Assembly (NCBI GenBank): GCA_965232455.1
Contig: OZ246981.1
Location: forward strand, 5,782,429 to 5,846,428
DNA length: 64,000 nucleotides
DNA from: JBFGFX01 sp965232455
GTDB lineage: Bacteria > Pseudomonadota > Gammaproteobacteria > Steroidobacterales > Woeseiaceae
Reading direction: 5' to 3'
A model generated the notes under the pieces. The model saw only the letters and a list, made by a program, of their open reading frames with translations, had not been told where the DNA came from and made no database searches. Positions 52,825-63,979 of the stretch are shown here, piece after piece (position 1 is the stretch's first letter; each line of letters starts with the position of its first letter). Position numbers and translations under genes: made by a program.

Positions 52825-54339
52825 GTGTTCACAGACTCTAAGTCGATTGCGGTCGGCCTCGGTTTCACTGCGCTTGGTGCGGCGCTCACCCTGACGTTCG
52901 CGCCGTTCGGCTACTATCTGCTTGCGCCCGTGCTTGCGTTGCCCGTTTTTCTTACCGCGCTATATTCGACCCCCCGGCGCGCCGCGCGGCATGCCTTTTT
53001 TTTCGGGTTCGGTCTGTTCCTGAGCGGGACCTACTGGATTTACGTGTCCGTGCACGTGTTCGGGCAGGCGCCGCTTTGGATCGCCATGCTGCTGATGTTC
53101 GGCCTGGTACTGATAATGGCGGCGTACTGCGCGGCGGTCGGCTGGGCGATCGCGCGTCTGAGTGACGGCAATCCGTGGCGGCTGGCTCTGGTTGGCCCGG
53201 CCGTCTGGGTGTTGATCGAGTGGTTGCGCGGCTGGGTGCTGAGCGGTTTCCCCTGGCTGAGTTTCGGCTACGGCCAGATCGACTCGCCTCTTGCGGGTTG
53301 GGCGCCGGTCATCGGCATCTACGGCGTGTCGTGGATGGTGCTGGTCAGCGCGAGCGGGGCAGTCCCTCTGGTGGCGAAAAGCGGCTCCAGGATCGCCGCG
53401 GTCATCTTGATTGTGATGCCCTGGCTGACCGGTTATGCGCTGCAGTCACAGTCCTGGACCAGCCCGAGCGGCGTGCCAGTCAGGACGACGATCGTACAGG
53501 GTGGGGTATCGCAAGATCGAAAGTGGCTGGACGAACAATTCGTGCCGACGCTGAATCTCTACCGTGACGCGTTGCTCGACGCCGTGGACAGTCCGCTGGT
53601 CGTCTGGCCGGAGGTGGCGATTCCCGCCGTGATGAACCGGGTCGAATCCTACTTGCAGGTACTGCAGCGAGACCTCAAGCCGCGCGGCCAGACCTTGGCA
53701 ATGGGTATTCTCGAGCCGCATGCCAACGGGCGTCAGGTTTACAACAGCGTTTTGCTGCTTGACGGTGAGCGCCGGCAGACTTACCGCAAGCGCCACCTAG
53801 TGCCGTTTGGCGAGTATTTTCCGGTGCCCGATTTCGTGCGGAGTTGGATGCGCATGATGAGCCTGCCGAACAACGACATGCAGGCGGGCGCCGCTGAACA
53901 GGCGCTGCTGGTCGCCGCCGACGGTACGCGGCTTGCCGCCGCAATTTGCTACGAAGATGCGTACGGCGCCGAACAGCTGTACGCGCTGCCGGACGCCGAG
54001 ATCCTGATCAACGTGAGCAATGACGCCTGGTTCGGCGAGACCATAGCGCCGCATCAGCATCTTCAGGTTGCTCGCATGCGTGCGTTGGAGGCGGGCCGAT
54101 GGGTTGTCCGCGCAACCAACAACGGAATCAGCGCCTTTATCGGCCCGGCCGGAGAGCTGCTGCAAACCGCACCGCAGTTCCGGTTCGCGACACTCACGGC
54201 CACGGTCGAACGACGATCCGGGTTGACGCCCTACGCGTTCACGGGCAATACCCCGCTGATAGCGCTTCTGGCGTCGATAGTTGCCGTCGTCTGGCGCCGC
54301 GGCCGCAGGGTTGCCGCGGCATCCGCCAAAACCTCCTAG
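52825..54339 (+). CDS. lnt: Apolipoprotein N-acyltransferase
   Basis: The 504-residue protein has about six N-terminal membrane helices (GYYLLAPVLALPVFLTALYS and others) and a C-terminal carbon-nitrogen hydrolase domain in the periplasm. The catalytic Glu (VVWPEVAIP), Lys (YRKRHLVPFGEYFP) and Cys (AAICYEDAYG) are all present. It adds the third acyl chain to lipoproteins. I take the GTG at 52825 (MFTDSKSIAVGLGF) as start; the upstream open frame lies within corC. Confidence 0.94.
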   Translation: MFTDSKSIAVGLGFTALGAALTLTFAPFGYYLLAPVLALPVFLTALYSTPRRAARHAFFFGFGLFLSGTYWIYVSVHVFGQAPLWIAMLLMFGLVLIMAAYCAAVGWAIARLSDGNPWRLALVGPAVWVLIEWLRGWVLSGFPWLSFGYGQIDSPLAGWAPVIGIYGVSWMVLVSASGAVPLVAKSGSRIAAVILIVMPWLTGYALQSQSWTSPSGVPVRTTIVQGGVSQDRKWLDEQFVPTLNLYRDALLDAVDSPLVVWPEVAIPAVMNRVESYLQVLQRDLKPRGQTLAMGILEPHANGRQVYNSVLLLDGERRQTYRKRHLVPFGEYFPVPDFVRSWMRMMSLPNNDMQAGAAEQALLVAADGTRLAAAICYEDAYGAEQLYALPDAEILINVSNDAWFGETIAPHQHLQVARMRALEAGRWVVRATNNGISAFIGPAGELLQTAPQFRFATLTATVERRSGLTPYAFTGNTPLIALLASIVAVVWRRGRRVAAASAKTS

Positions 54340-54347
54340 CAACGCCT

Positions 54348-54442
54348 CCAATCCGCCTCCGATCCATAAACTGGCGTATCCCGCAGACTGCGGATTGATC
54401 CTTAGTGACCGGTTTTGGTCGCTCGTCGAGACGAGCTCCTAC
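54348..54442. repeat. Dispersed REP-like repeat, copy 2
   Basis: This 95-bp segment after lnt aligns over its whole length with 12205-12298 (42 kb away) in the same orientation, sharing CTGGCGTATCCCGC, GCGGATTGATC, TTAGTGAC, GGTCGCTC and CTCCTAC. The CGCTCGTC-GAGACGAGC part is an almost perfect hairpin and is better preserved here than in copy 1. Confidence 0.8.
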
Positions 54443-54556
54443 AAGGCATACGAGTCATCGCGGTGCCTTTCTTACTCAGTGCTTGTTCTTTTTTCTATTT
54501 AAATAAAGAACGAAATTTGACCTAATTAATTGATATTTAAAGTTAAAAAAATACCC

Positions 54557-54585
54557 TTGCCAAAAATTCTATAGATATATAGAAT
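54557..54585 (+). promoter_or_regulatory. Promoter and palindromic operator of the TetR-cysC-sat unit
   Basis: TTGCCA (54557-54562) and TAGAAT (54580-54585) are exactly 17 bases apart. The spacer and -10 box are covered by TTCTATA-GATA-TATAGAA (54567-54584), a perfect 7-bp inverted repeat. This is where a TetR repressor would block RNA polymerase. The regulator gene starts 36 bases downstream. The region is conspicuously AT-rich. Confidence 0.65.
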
Positions 54586-54620
54586 CTGCACCGTTTTTTG
54601 GAAGGGTGGGCCGGTCTCGA

Positions 54621-55235
54621 ATGCCGCAGGCGGCGACCGACAAGTATCTGGAGCAACGGCGCGAGGCAATTCGCGCCGCGGCGGCCGTGTTCGCCGAAAA
54701 AGGGTTTCACGGGTCGAGCACCAGAGACATTGCCGAGCGTATGGGCATCAAGCAGGGCAGCCTCTATTACTACTTCAAATCGAAGCAGGAGGCGCTGGGC
54801 GAGGTCTGTCTCTACGGCATCGAAGATTACGTGCATCGGATGGACACGATCGCGGCAGGTGATCAACCGTTCGAGGCGAAATTGCTGGCAACGGTGGTGT
54901 CCCACCTGTCGAGTTACCGTGAGCGCAACGAGGCGCTGAAGGTATACAACGACGAGCGGCTCTACTTGCCCAAGGAAAAACGGAAAACACTCAAACAGTT
55001 GGGAAGCAGCTACCGGCAAAAGCTGGAGGGAATATTCGAGGCGGGGATGAAAAATGGAGCGGTGCGCGAGCGCGTCGATTGCCATTTTGCGGCCCAGGCC
55101 GTCATCGGCATTTGCAACGCATGGGGCGACATCATCGTGCGGGACTCGAGCCTGGACGTTCTCGATATTGCCCAGAAGTGCACCGACCTGCTGCTCAACG
55201 GCTTTCGCCGGAAACGAACGACGGCGGACGAATGA
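54621..55235 (+). CDS. TetR family transcriptional regulator
   Basis: The 204-residue protein has an N-terminal TetR helix-turn-helix: AAVFAEKGFHGSSTRDIAER, then MGIKQGSLYYYFKSKQEAL. The C-terminal ligand domain is helical (NEALKVYNDERLYLPKEKRK) and its ligand is unknown; some relatives sense acyl-CoA. It probably represses itself and the cysC-sat genes from the palindrome at 54567-54584. GTG 54606 is an alternative start but sits too close to GGAAGG. Confidence 0.9.
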   Translation: MPQAATDKYLEQRREAIRAAAAVFAEKGFHGSSTRDIAERMGIKQGSLYYYFKSKQEALGEVCLYGIEDYVHRMDTIAAGDQPFEAKLLATVVSHLSSYRERNEALKVYNDERLYLPKEKRKTLKQLGSSYRQKLEGIFEAGMKNGAVRERVDCHFAAQAVIGICNAWGDIIVRDSSLDVLDIAQKCTDLLLNGFRRKRTTADE

Positions 55236-55280
55236 ATTGACGTCGGAACGACAAGAAACTGGGACTACGAGGACAGTCGA

Positions 55281-55925
55281 ATGACTTTACAAAAAGCAAC
55301 CAACGTCGTCTGGCATGACGGCGAAATTTCGCGCGACGATCGGCATGACCTCCTGGGTCAGACCGGTGCCACCATATGGTTCACGGGCCTGTCCGGCGCC
55401 GGGAAGAGCACCGTCGCGGTCGCCTTGGAGCAAGCGCTGTTCAAGCTCGGCAAGCTTTCCTATCGCCTGGACGGCGACAACGTGCGCTTGGGGATCAACA
55501 AGAATCTGGGTTTCTCGGAAGCGGACCGCACGGAGAACATCCGCCGTATCGGAGAGGTCGCGAAGCTGTTTGGCGACGCGGGCGTGCTTGCGCTGTCGAG
55601 TTTCATCAGCCCCTATAAGGAAGATCGAGACCGTGTGCGTAAGCTGCACGAGGAGTCCAATCTGAAGTTCGTCGAGGTTTTCGTTGACTGTTCGCTCGAG
55701 GAAGCGGAGCGCAGAGACCCGAAAGGGCTGTACAAGAAGGCCCGCGCCGGTGAGATTCGTAACTTTACCGGCATTGACGATCCGTACGAGGCGCCGGCCA
55801 AGCCAGAGATCCATCTGCATACCGACGAGATGACGCTCGAAGAAGAGGTCGAAATCATCCTCGAATATCTCGAGGCGAACAGCATCATCAATTTTCAAGA
55901 ATCGGCGCGTGCCGCCGCGGTTTAG
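55281..55925 (+). CDS. cysC: Adenylylsulfate kinase
   Basis: The 214-residue protein has the APS kinase P-loop GATIWFTGLSGAGKSTVAVA near residue 29, the LDGDNVRLGINKNLGFSEAD motif near residue 58, RTENIRRIGEVAKLF, and FISPYKEDRD near residue 105. It phosphorylates adenylylsulfate to PAPS. GAGGA precedes the ATG. It is placed between a TetR gene and sat, so this unit would make PAPS from sulfate and ATP. Confidence 0.95.
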   Translation: MTLQKATNVVWHDGEISRDDRHDLLGQTGATIWFTGLSGAGKSTVAVALEQALFKLGKLSYRLDGDNVRLGINKNLGFSEADRTENIRRIGEVAKLFGDAGVLALSSFISPYKEDRDRVRKLHEESNLKFVEVFVDCSLEEAERRDPKGLYKKARAGEIRNFTGIDDPYEAPAKPEIHLHTDEMTLEEEVEIILEYLEANSIINFQESARAAAV

Positions 55926-55947
55926 CGGCTCGCGCGGGAGAACTATC

Positions 55948-57147
55948 GTGATCAAACCTCACGGGGCTGACGCCCTTTCGCCTTTGTTGGTGACCGACCG
56001 GGACAGGCTGCGAGAACTCGCCGCGGAGGCCGAGACACTGCCGTCGATGACGCTCAATTCAGCCGCCGCGGCAAACGCGGTGATGTTGGGCGGCGGATAT
56101 TTCACGCCGTTGACCGGCTTCATGAACCTTGCCGATGCGCTGTCGGTCGCCGAGCGAATGGAAACCACGGACGGCCTGTTTTGGCCGGTACCGGTGGTGA
56201 ACCTGACCGCCGACGTCGGCTCGATCAGGGACGCCGGCCGGATAGCACTGAGAGACCCCAACGTCGAGGGACATCCGGTGATTGCGGTCATGGACGTCGA
56301 GGCTATCGAGGCGGTCAGCGCCGAACAGATCGAGACGATGACCCGGCAGGTATTCGGTACGCTGGATGGCGAGCATCCCGGGGTCTCGGTGTTTCGCAGG
56401 CTTGGCAAGTACTGCGTATCCGGTCCGATCCAGGTCCTCAATCTCAGCTATTTTGCCGGCGAGTTTGCGGGCACGTTCAGGACTGCGGCGGAGATTCGCG
56501 ACGAGATCGCGGCGCGCGCCTGGGAGACGGTGGTCGCGTTCCAGACGCGTAATCCGATGCATCTCGCGCATGAGGAACTCTGTCGGATGGCGATGGAACG
56601 TCTTGACGCGGATGGCGTCGTCATCCACATGCTGCTCGGAAAACTCAAGAAAGGCGATATTCCGGCGCCGGTGCGGGACGCCTGCATCCGTAAAATGGTG
56701 GATGAGTATTTCCCCGAGAACTCGGTCATGGTCACGGGTTACGGTTTCGACATGCTCTACGCCGGGCCGCGCGAAGCTCTGCTGCATGCGGTATTCCGGC
56801 AGAACATGGGCGCGACTCATCTGATCGTTGGCCGCGATCACGCGGGCGTCGGCAGCTATTACGGCCCGTTCGATGCGCAGACGGTATTCGACGAAATCCC
56901 GGCCGATGCGCTCGATATCGAAATTTTTGCGGCCGACCACACGGCCTATTCGAGGAAGCTGAACCGCGTTGTAATGATGCGCGAAGCCGAAGACCACACG
57001 CCGGAGGACTTCGTGCTTCTGTCGGGAACCCGGGTACGCGAGATGTTGGAGCAGGGCATTGCGCCGCCGGCGGAGTTCTCGAGGCCCGAGGTGGCGCAGA
57101 TTTTGATCGATCACTACCGGGCGGAGGCCGAGAAGTCAGCCGCCTGA
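55948..57147 (+). CDS. sat: Sulfate adenylyltransferase, monomer-type Sat
   Basis: The 399-residue product from GTG (GGGAGAACTATC upstream) is the Sat type, not CysDN: the N-terminal PUA-like part includes GGGYFTPLTGFMN, and the catalytic domain has VVAFQTRNPMHLAHEELCR with the HxxH pair near residue 196 and THLIVGRDHAGVGSYYGPFD. It makes adenylylsulfate from ATP and sulfate, or the reverse in sulfur oxidisers. It lies 22 bases after cysC. A longer frame upstream overlaps cysC and is unlikely. Confidence 0.94.
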   Translation: MIKPHGADALSPLLVTDRDRLRELAAEAETLPSMTLNSAAAANAVMLGGGYFTPLTGFMNLADALSVAERMETTDGLFWPVPVVNLTADVGSIRDAGRIALRDPNVEGHPVIAVMDVEAIEAVSAEQIETMTRQVFGTLDGEHPGVSVFRRLGKYCVSGPIQVLNLSYFAGEFAGTFRTAAEIRDEIAARAWETVVAFQTRNPMHLAHEELCRMAMERLDADGVVIHMLLGKLKKGDIPAPVRDACIRKMVDEYFPENSVMVTGYGFDMLYAGPREALLHAVFRQNMGATHLIVGRDHAGVGSYYGPFDAQTVFDEIPADALDIEIFAADHTAYSRKLNRVVMMREAEDHTPEDFVLLSGTRVREMLEQGIAPPAEFSRPEVAQILIDHYRAEAEKSAA

Positions 57148-57246
57148 GCGGCTGCCCCCGCGCCGTCGCTGCATCGCATTGACGAACGATTCCGGATATC
57201 CTTGCCCGCTTCGCACCGTGTGCGCGGCAAGCGCTGAAACGAGAGA

Positions 57247-59677
<2,431 letters not shown>

Positions 59678-59691
<14 letters not shown>

Positions 59692-60163
59692 GCCGGGCAT
59701 CGGGCTGGCGGCCGCGCTCTTTGTTGCCGGCTGCGGATTCCATTTGCGCGGCCAGCCGGTTCTGCCTGCGGAGATGACCCGGACCTTCATTGCGGCCACG
59801 GACCGCCAGAGCTTGTTCTACCGTAAGCTGAAGATCGAGTTGCGGCAAAACGGCGTCCAGATAGTCGAGTCGCCGACGGACGCAACCGCCATTTTCAACA
59901 TCCTCGACGACCAAACCGGCCAGCGTGTCCTCTCGGTATCCGCACGCAACATCCCGCGTGAGTTCGAGGTGTTCTACCAAATCACCTACAGCTTGCAGAA
60001 CAACGAGCGAACCGTAATCGAGCCGCAGGAGCAGGCGGTCGCAAGAGACTATACGTACGACGAAACGCTTGTTCTCGGCAAAGCCCGCGAGGAGGAACAG
60101 ATGCGCAATGCGATTGCCGACGATCTGGTCAGGATCGTCATGTTCCAACTCGCCGCGCTCTAA
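59678..60163 (+). CDS. lptE: LPS-assembly lipoprotein LptE
   Basis: The 161-residue protein starts within leuS (ATG at 59678) and has a lipoprotein signal MSWSRPGIGLAAALFVAGC; the mature part begins GFHLRGQPVLPAEM, the classic LptE start. VFYQITYSLQNNERTVIEPQ and AREEEQMRNAIADDLVRIVM complete the fold. It plugs the LptD barrel and delivers LPS to the outer membrane. In many gammaproteobacteria holA follows; here it does not. Confidence 0.92.
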
Positions 60164-60174
60164 AAACCCGTACG

Positions 60175-60684
60175 GTGGAGGGTGTCGCCGCCGAAGCCCG
60201 TGTGTTGCGCGTCGGCGCCGATGCCGGCGGTGCGATTCGTCGGCTGCTGGCTCGATTCGGTCTCGACCTGGAACTCGTGGCGCCGGACGAAGACGTCCCC
60301 GCGAGTTTCTGGGGTTCGCCCGAGGCGGGCATCGCCGGCACCCGCGTTTACGCGCGGTCCGACACACCTGTCCATTCGGTGTTACACGAGGCCGCGCACG
60401 TCATTTGTATGACCGGCGATCGTCGTGCCGTCCTGGAGCGGGACGCCGGCGGCGATGATCTCGAGGAGGCCGCCGTGTGTTACCTGCAGATCGTACTGGC
60501 CAGATACCTGCCCGCGGTCGGCGACGACCGGCTCATGCGCGACATGGACGCCTGGGGCTACAGCTTTCGGCTTGGCACGGCGGCCCGCTGGTTTGCGAGG
60601 GATGCCGCGGACGCCCGGGCGTGGCTCGAGGCCGCTGGCGTCATCAGCGCCGGCGGCGAGCCGCTTTGGGTGTTGCGCCGGTGA
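60175..60684 (+). CDS. Unknown protein with HEAAH motif
   Basis: The 169-residue protein from GTG is not one I recognise. Residues VHSVLHEAAHVICMTGD near position 66 hold HExxH, the zinc-binding and catalytic pattern of zincin peptidases, followed by EEAAVCYLQIVLARYLP, whose Glu could be a third ligand. The rest is alpha-helical with MDAWGYSFRLGTAARWF. It is 11 bases after lptE. No signal peptide is seen. The start is unsure, since no ribosome binding site is visible. Confidence 0.6.
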   Translation: MEGVAAEARVLRVGADAGGAIRRLLARFGLDLELVAPDEDVPASFWGSPEAGIAGTRVYARSDTPVHSVLHEAAHVICMTGDRRAVLERDAGGDDLEEAAVCYLQIVLARYLPAVGDDRLMRDMDAWGYSFRLGTAARWFARDAADARAWLEAAGVISAGGEPLWVLRR

Positions 60685-60741
60685 CGCGCAATGCCGAACA
60701 TCTGGTAATCTGTTAGGCCGGCCTGCAGACGGAACTGACGC

Positions 60742-61440
60742 ATGGCACTAATACGTTACGTACTATACATCGTCGGTATCGCCGTTTTTACCACCTTGCT
60801 GGCATGGATAGAGATTTCCACGCCCGGCGCGCTAAAACTTCATGTCATCGAATCGCCTGCCGACGTTTTCGGAACCAGCGAACACTCGCCGGTCGAGACC
60901 TTGCAACTCGCGCTGCTCGCAATCTGCGTGCTGCTTTATGCCTGGGTAGCGAGAGATTGTCCGTCACAGCGACCGATTGCGTTCGCGTTTGGCGGGCTCG
61001 GACTGGCGTGTATGGTTCGCGAGCTGCATTATTTTTTTGACCGGAAAGTTGCGGACAATTTCTGGCAGGTCCTTGTCGCCGTCATACTCGCATTGTTGAT
61101 CGCGTACACCTACCGTCATCGGCGGCGCTTCCGCATCGCCTGGCTGAGACTGTGGCCTTCGCCCGGGCTCACGCTTTTGTTCGCCGGTGCGGCCATACAG
61201 TTCGTATTCGTGCAGATAATCGGTCACGAACCGCTGTGGATGGCGATCCTCGGTGAGGACTACCGGCGCATCGTCAAGCTGGCGGTTGAAGAATTGGTCG
61301 AGTTGATGGGTTATTACCTCTGGCTCATGGGCACGCTCGAATACACCTACCAGGCGCGGGCTATCGCAATACGCGATCCGCAGGCGGCTGTCAGCCGGCG
61401 CAGAGCGGGGCGTAAGCCGAAATCCAAGGGAAGGTATTAG
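60742..61440 (+). CDS. Multi-pass membrane protein of unknown function
   Basis: The 232-residue protein has about six hydrophobic segments (VLYIVGIAVFTTLLAWIEIS; LQLALLAICVLLYAWVARDC; LTLLFAGAAIQFVFVQIIG). Conserved-looking polar residues lie in the membrane region (MVRELHYFFDRK, AVEELVELMGYYLWLMG). The tail is basic (RRRAGRKPKSKGRY). No family is recognised with confidence. It is convergent with hisI. Confidence 0.6.
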   Translation: MALIRYVLYIVGIAVFTTLLAWIEISTPGALKLHVIESPADVFGTSEHSPVETLQLALLAICVLLYAWVARDCPSQRPIAFAFGGLGLACMVRELHYFFDRKVADNFWQVLVAVILALLIAYTYRHRRRFRIAWLRLWPSPGLTLLFAGAAIQFVFVQIIGHEPLWMAILGEDYRRIVKLAVEELVELMGYYLWLMGTLEYTYQARAIAIRDPQAAVSRRRAGRKPKSKGRY

Positions 61441-61479
61441 CGCGGCGCCGCTTGCGCGCTCGGGCAGCGGATAGCTCGA

Positions 61480-61962
61480 TCAGAGAACGGTTGGATTCGG
61501 TGCGTCACCGTAAACGTCTTTCGGGTCGAATACTTTGTCGGAGTCCGTGAATTCGAGTTCGATGCGGTCCGAACGGGCCTCGCCGATCGGTATTTGTCGG
61601 TAGAAACAAGACCGGTAGCCGACGTGACAGCTGGCTCCGCCGGCGACGTCGACCCGCAGCCAGATGCAGTCCTGATCGTCGTCGATCATTAGTTGCACTA
61701 CCCGTTGCACCAGCCCGCTGGTCGCACCCTTGTGCCAAAGCGTCTGCCGGCTGCGGCTGTAATAGTGAGCTTCGCCCGTTGCGATCGTCAATCTGAGCGC
61801 CTCGGCGTTCATGTACCCCTGCATCAGGAGTTCGCCGCTTTCGGCATCGGTGGTCACGGCGGTAATCAAACCGCGTTCGTCGAACTTGGGCGCTAGGTCC
61901 GTACCTTCCTCGACCTGCTCGATACTCTTGCGGTCCTCGAATTCTATTGTGGTCGCGGGCAT
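61480..61962 (-). CDS. hisI: Phosphoribosyl-AMP cyclohydrolase
   Basis: The 160-residue protein from the ATG at 61962 (GGAGAAGTC upstream) has the HisI core: ELLMQGYMNAEALRLTIATG, EAHYYSRSRQTLWHKGATSG, DDDQDCIWLRVDVAGGASCH and SCFYRQI, including the zinc Cys residues. It opens the purine ring of PR-AMP in histidine biosynthesis. It is a stand-alone HisI without the HisE domain and is not in a his operon here. A GTG 23 codons earlier is less likely. Confidence 0.92.
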   Translation of the reverse strand: MPATTIEFEDRKSIEQVEEGTDLAPKFDERGLITAVTTDAESGELLMQGYMNAEALRLTIATGEAHYYSRSRQTLWHKGATSGLVQRVVQLMIDDDQDCIWLRVDVAGGASCHVGYRSCFYRQIPIGEARSDRIELEFTDSDKVFDPKDVYGDAPNPTVL

Positions 61963-62152
61963 GACTTCTCCGTGGTTGCCGGGCTTCAGGAGCTCAATAG
62001 ATCTATCGTCCGGCCGGTTTCGGGTCCGCAATTATAGGCGAACGGACAGCCGGCGCCGGAAATATTTTGCCGGCTGCCGGGGTCGAAGTTGGTATTATTG
62101 CCTACCCCGCGTTGCGGCGCAGCAGGCATTTCGAGCATCAATAAAACCGATC

Positions 62153-63538
62153 ATGGCACTTCATCTGCACGACACCCTAAGGGGCCGGAAGGTCCTGTTT
62201 GAACCGCTGGAGCCTGGCAGGGTGACGATGTATTTGTGCGGCCCGACCGTGTACAACTTCGCCCACATCGGCAACGCCAGGCCGGCGGTCGTCTTCGACC
62301 TGCTGGCTCGTCTTTTGCGCCGAAGTTACGCGCTGACTTTCGCCCGTAACATCACCGACGTCGATGACAAAATCAACGCGGCGGCTGCGCAAAGCGGTAA
62401 GCCCATTGGCGAGATTACCGAACGTTACATAACGGCATACAACGAAGACATGGCGGCGCTCGGCGTTCAGCCGCCGGACGTCGAGCCTCGTGCGACCGAA
62501 CACATCGGTGACATGATCGGCATGATCGAGATGCTCATTGCGGGTGGCCATGCCTACGAAGCCGAGGGCCACGTCTTGTTCGACGTGGCGTCATACGACG
62601 CCTACGGCCAACTGTCGCGTCGAGACCTGCGTGAGATGATTGCGGGCGCGCGCGTCGAGGTCGCGCCCTACAAACGATCGGCGCACGACTTCGTACTGTG
62701 GAAACCGTCGACGCCGGATCTTCCCGGTTGGGACTCGCCCTGGGGACGGGGTCGGCCGGGGTGGCATATCGAGTGTTCCGCGATGTCCGAGAGACACCTC
62801 GGGCGGACCATCGACATACACGCCGGTGGTCAGGACCTCGTGTTTCCACACCATGAGAATGAGCTCGCACAAAGCACCTGCGCGCACGGCGGCGAGGTGT
62901 TCGCTCGCCACTGGCTGCACAACGGATTCCTGAGTATCGACAAGACCAAGATGTCGAAATCGCTCGGCAACGTGCTGTTGGTGCATGACCTGATCAAGAC
63001 CATTCCCGGCGAAGTGATCAGGCTCGCGCTGCTGAATGCGCATTACCGTCAGCCGCTGGATTGGTCCGACGAATCGGTTGAGGAAGCGCGCAAGAAACTG
63101 GACCGTCTCTATAACGCGGTTCGGGGTATTACGCTGCCGGCCGTAACAAGAAGGACGGCCGAGCCGCCCGCCGCCGTGGTGGCGGCGCTGGAAGACGACC
63201 TGAACACGCCCAAAGCGCTGGCGGAAATGTTCGGGGTCGTCCGGGCCCTGAACAAAGCGGAGGACAGGAGTGAGCGGGAAGCCCTGGCCGGTCAGCTGCT
63301 TGCCGCTGGCGATCTGGTCGGCTTATTGCAGCGGGACCCGGACGAATGGTTCGCCGGCCTCACCGAGCAGACGGATGGCGCGATGACGGCCGAGGCCATC
63401 CAGGCATTGATCGACGATCGCGATGCCGCTCGCGCGGCCAGGGATTTTCAGGAGGCCGACCGCATCCGCGAACAACTGGCGGCGAGCGGGGTCGTTATCG
63501 AGGACGGCGCCGGCGGCACAAGCTGGCGTCGCGCCTGA
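62153..63538 (+). CDS. cysS: Cysteinyl-tRNA synthetase
   Basis: The 461-residue protein has the class I motifs: CGPTVYNFAHIGNARPAVVF near residue 29 (HIGH and first zinc Cys), the zinc-binding HHENELAQSTC and KMSKSLGNVLLVHD near residue 266. An unstructured linker and a C-terminal helical domain (QALIDDRDAARAARDFQEAD) follow. It charges tRNA-Cys. The longer frame upstream lies in the divergent hisI region and is not used. Confidence 0.96.
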   Translation: MALHLHDTLRGRKVLFEPLEPGRVTMYLCGPTVYNFAHIGNARPAVVFDLLARLLRRSYALTFARNITDVDDKINAAAAQSGKPIGEITERYITAYNEDMAALGVQPPDVEPRATEHIGDMIGMIEMLIAGGHAYEAEGHVLFDVASYDAYGQLSRRDLREMIAGARVEVAPYKRSAHDFVLWKPSTPDLPGWDSPWGRGRPGWHIECSAMSERHLGRTIDIHAGGQDLVFPHHENELAQSTCAHGGEVFARHWLHNGFLSIDKTKMSKSLGNVLLVHDLIKTIPGEVIRLALLNAHYRQPLDWSDESVEEARKKLDRLYNAVRGITLPAVTRRTAEPPAAVVAALEDDLNTPKALAEMFGVVRALNKAEDRSEREALAGQLLAAGDLVGLLQRDPDEWFAGLTEQTDGAMTAEAIQALIDDRDAARAARDFQEADRIREQLAASGVVIEDGAGGTSWRRA

Positions 63539-63556
63539 GCGTGCAGGCCGTTCACG

Positions 63557-63979
63557 ATGAATGAGGTATTGCAGGCGCAGCGAGACGTCATCGACGAGTT
63601 CGCCATTTTCGACAACTGGATGGACCGCTACCAGTACCTCATCGATTTGGGGCGCCGCCTGCCCGAGCTGCCGGAGGCTTGCCGAACGGACGACAACAAG
63701 ATAAAGGGCTGTCAATCCCAGGTGTGGTTCGTCGCCAGGCAGGAGGGTGAGCGGCTGCATTTTCGTGCGATAAGCGATGCCGCCATCGTTTCGGGGCTGA
63801 TCGCGGTTTTGCTGCGAATATACAGCGGTAGAAAACCGGAGGACATCGTCGCGGCGGAGCCCGAGTTCGTCGCCGCGCTGGCGTTGGAGCAGCACCTGAG
63901 CCCGACCCGAAGCAACGGTTTGGCGTCCATGCTGCAGGCTATCAGGCGATTTGCAACGGAAGCGTTGTCGGCGGCATGA
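63557..63979 (+). CDS. sufE: SufE-like cysteine desulfuration protein
   Basis: The 140-residue protein has the SufE pattern DNWMDRYQYLIDLGRRLPEL, then NKIKGCQSQVWF near residue 52 with the sulfur-accepting Cys, and LALEQHLSPTRSNGLASMLQ near the C-terminus. It accepts persulfide from SufS and passes it to the SUF scaffold. It lies 18 bases after cysS. The rest of a suf operon is not in the window. Confidence 0.93.
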   Translation: MNEVLQAQRDVIDEFAIFDNWMDRYQYLIDLGRRLPELPEACRTDDNKIKGCQSQVWFVARQEGERLHFRAISDAAIVSGLIAVLLRIYSGRKPEDIVAAEPEFVAALALEQHLSPTRSNGLASMLQAIRRFATEALSAA

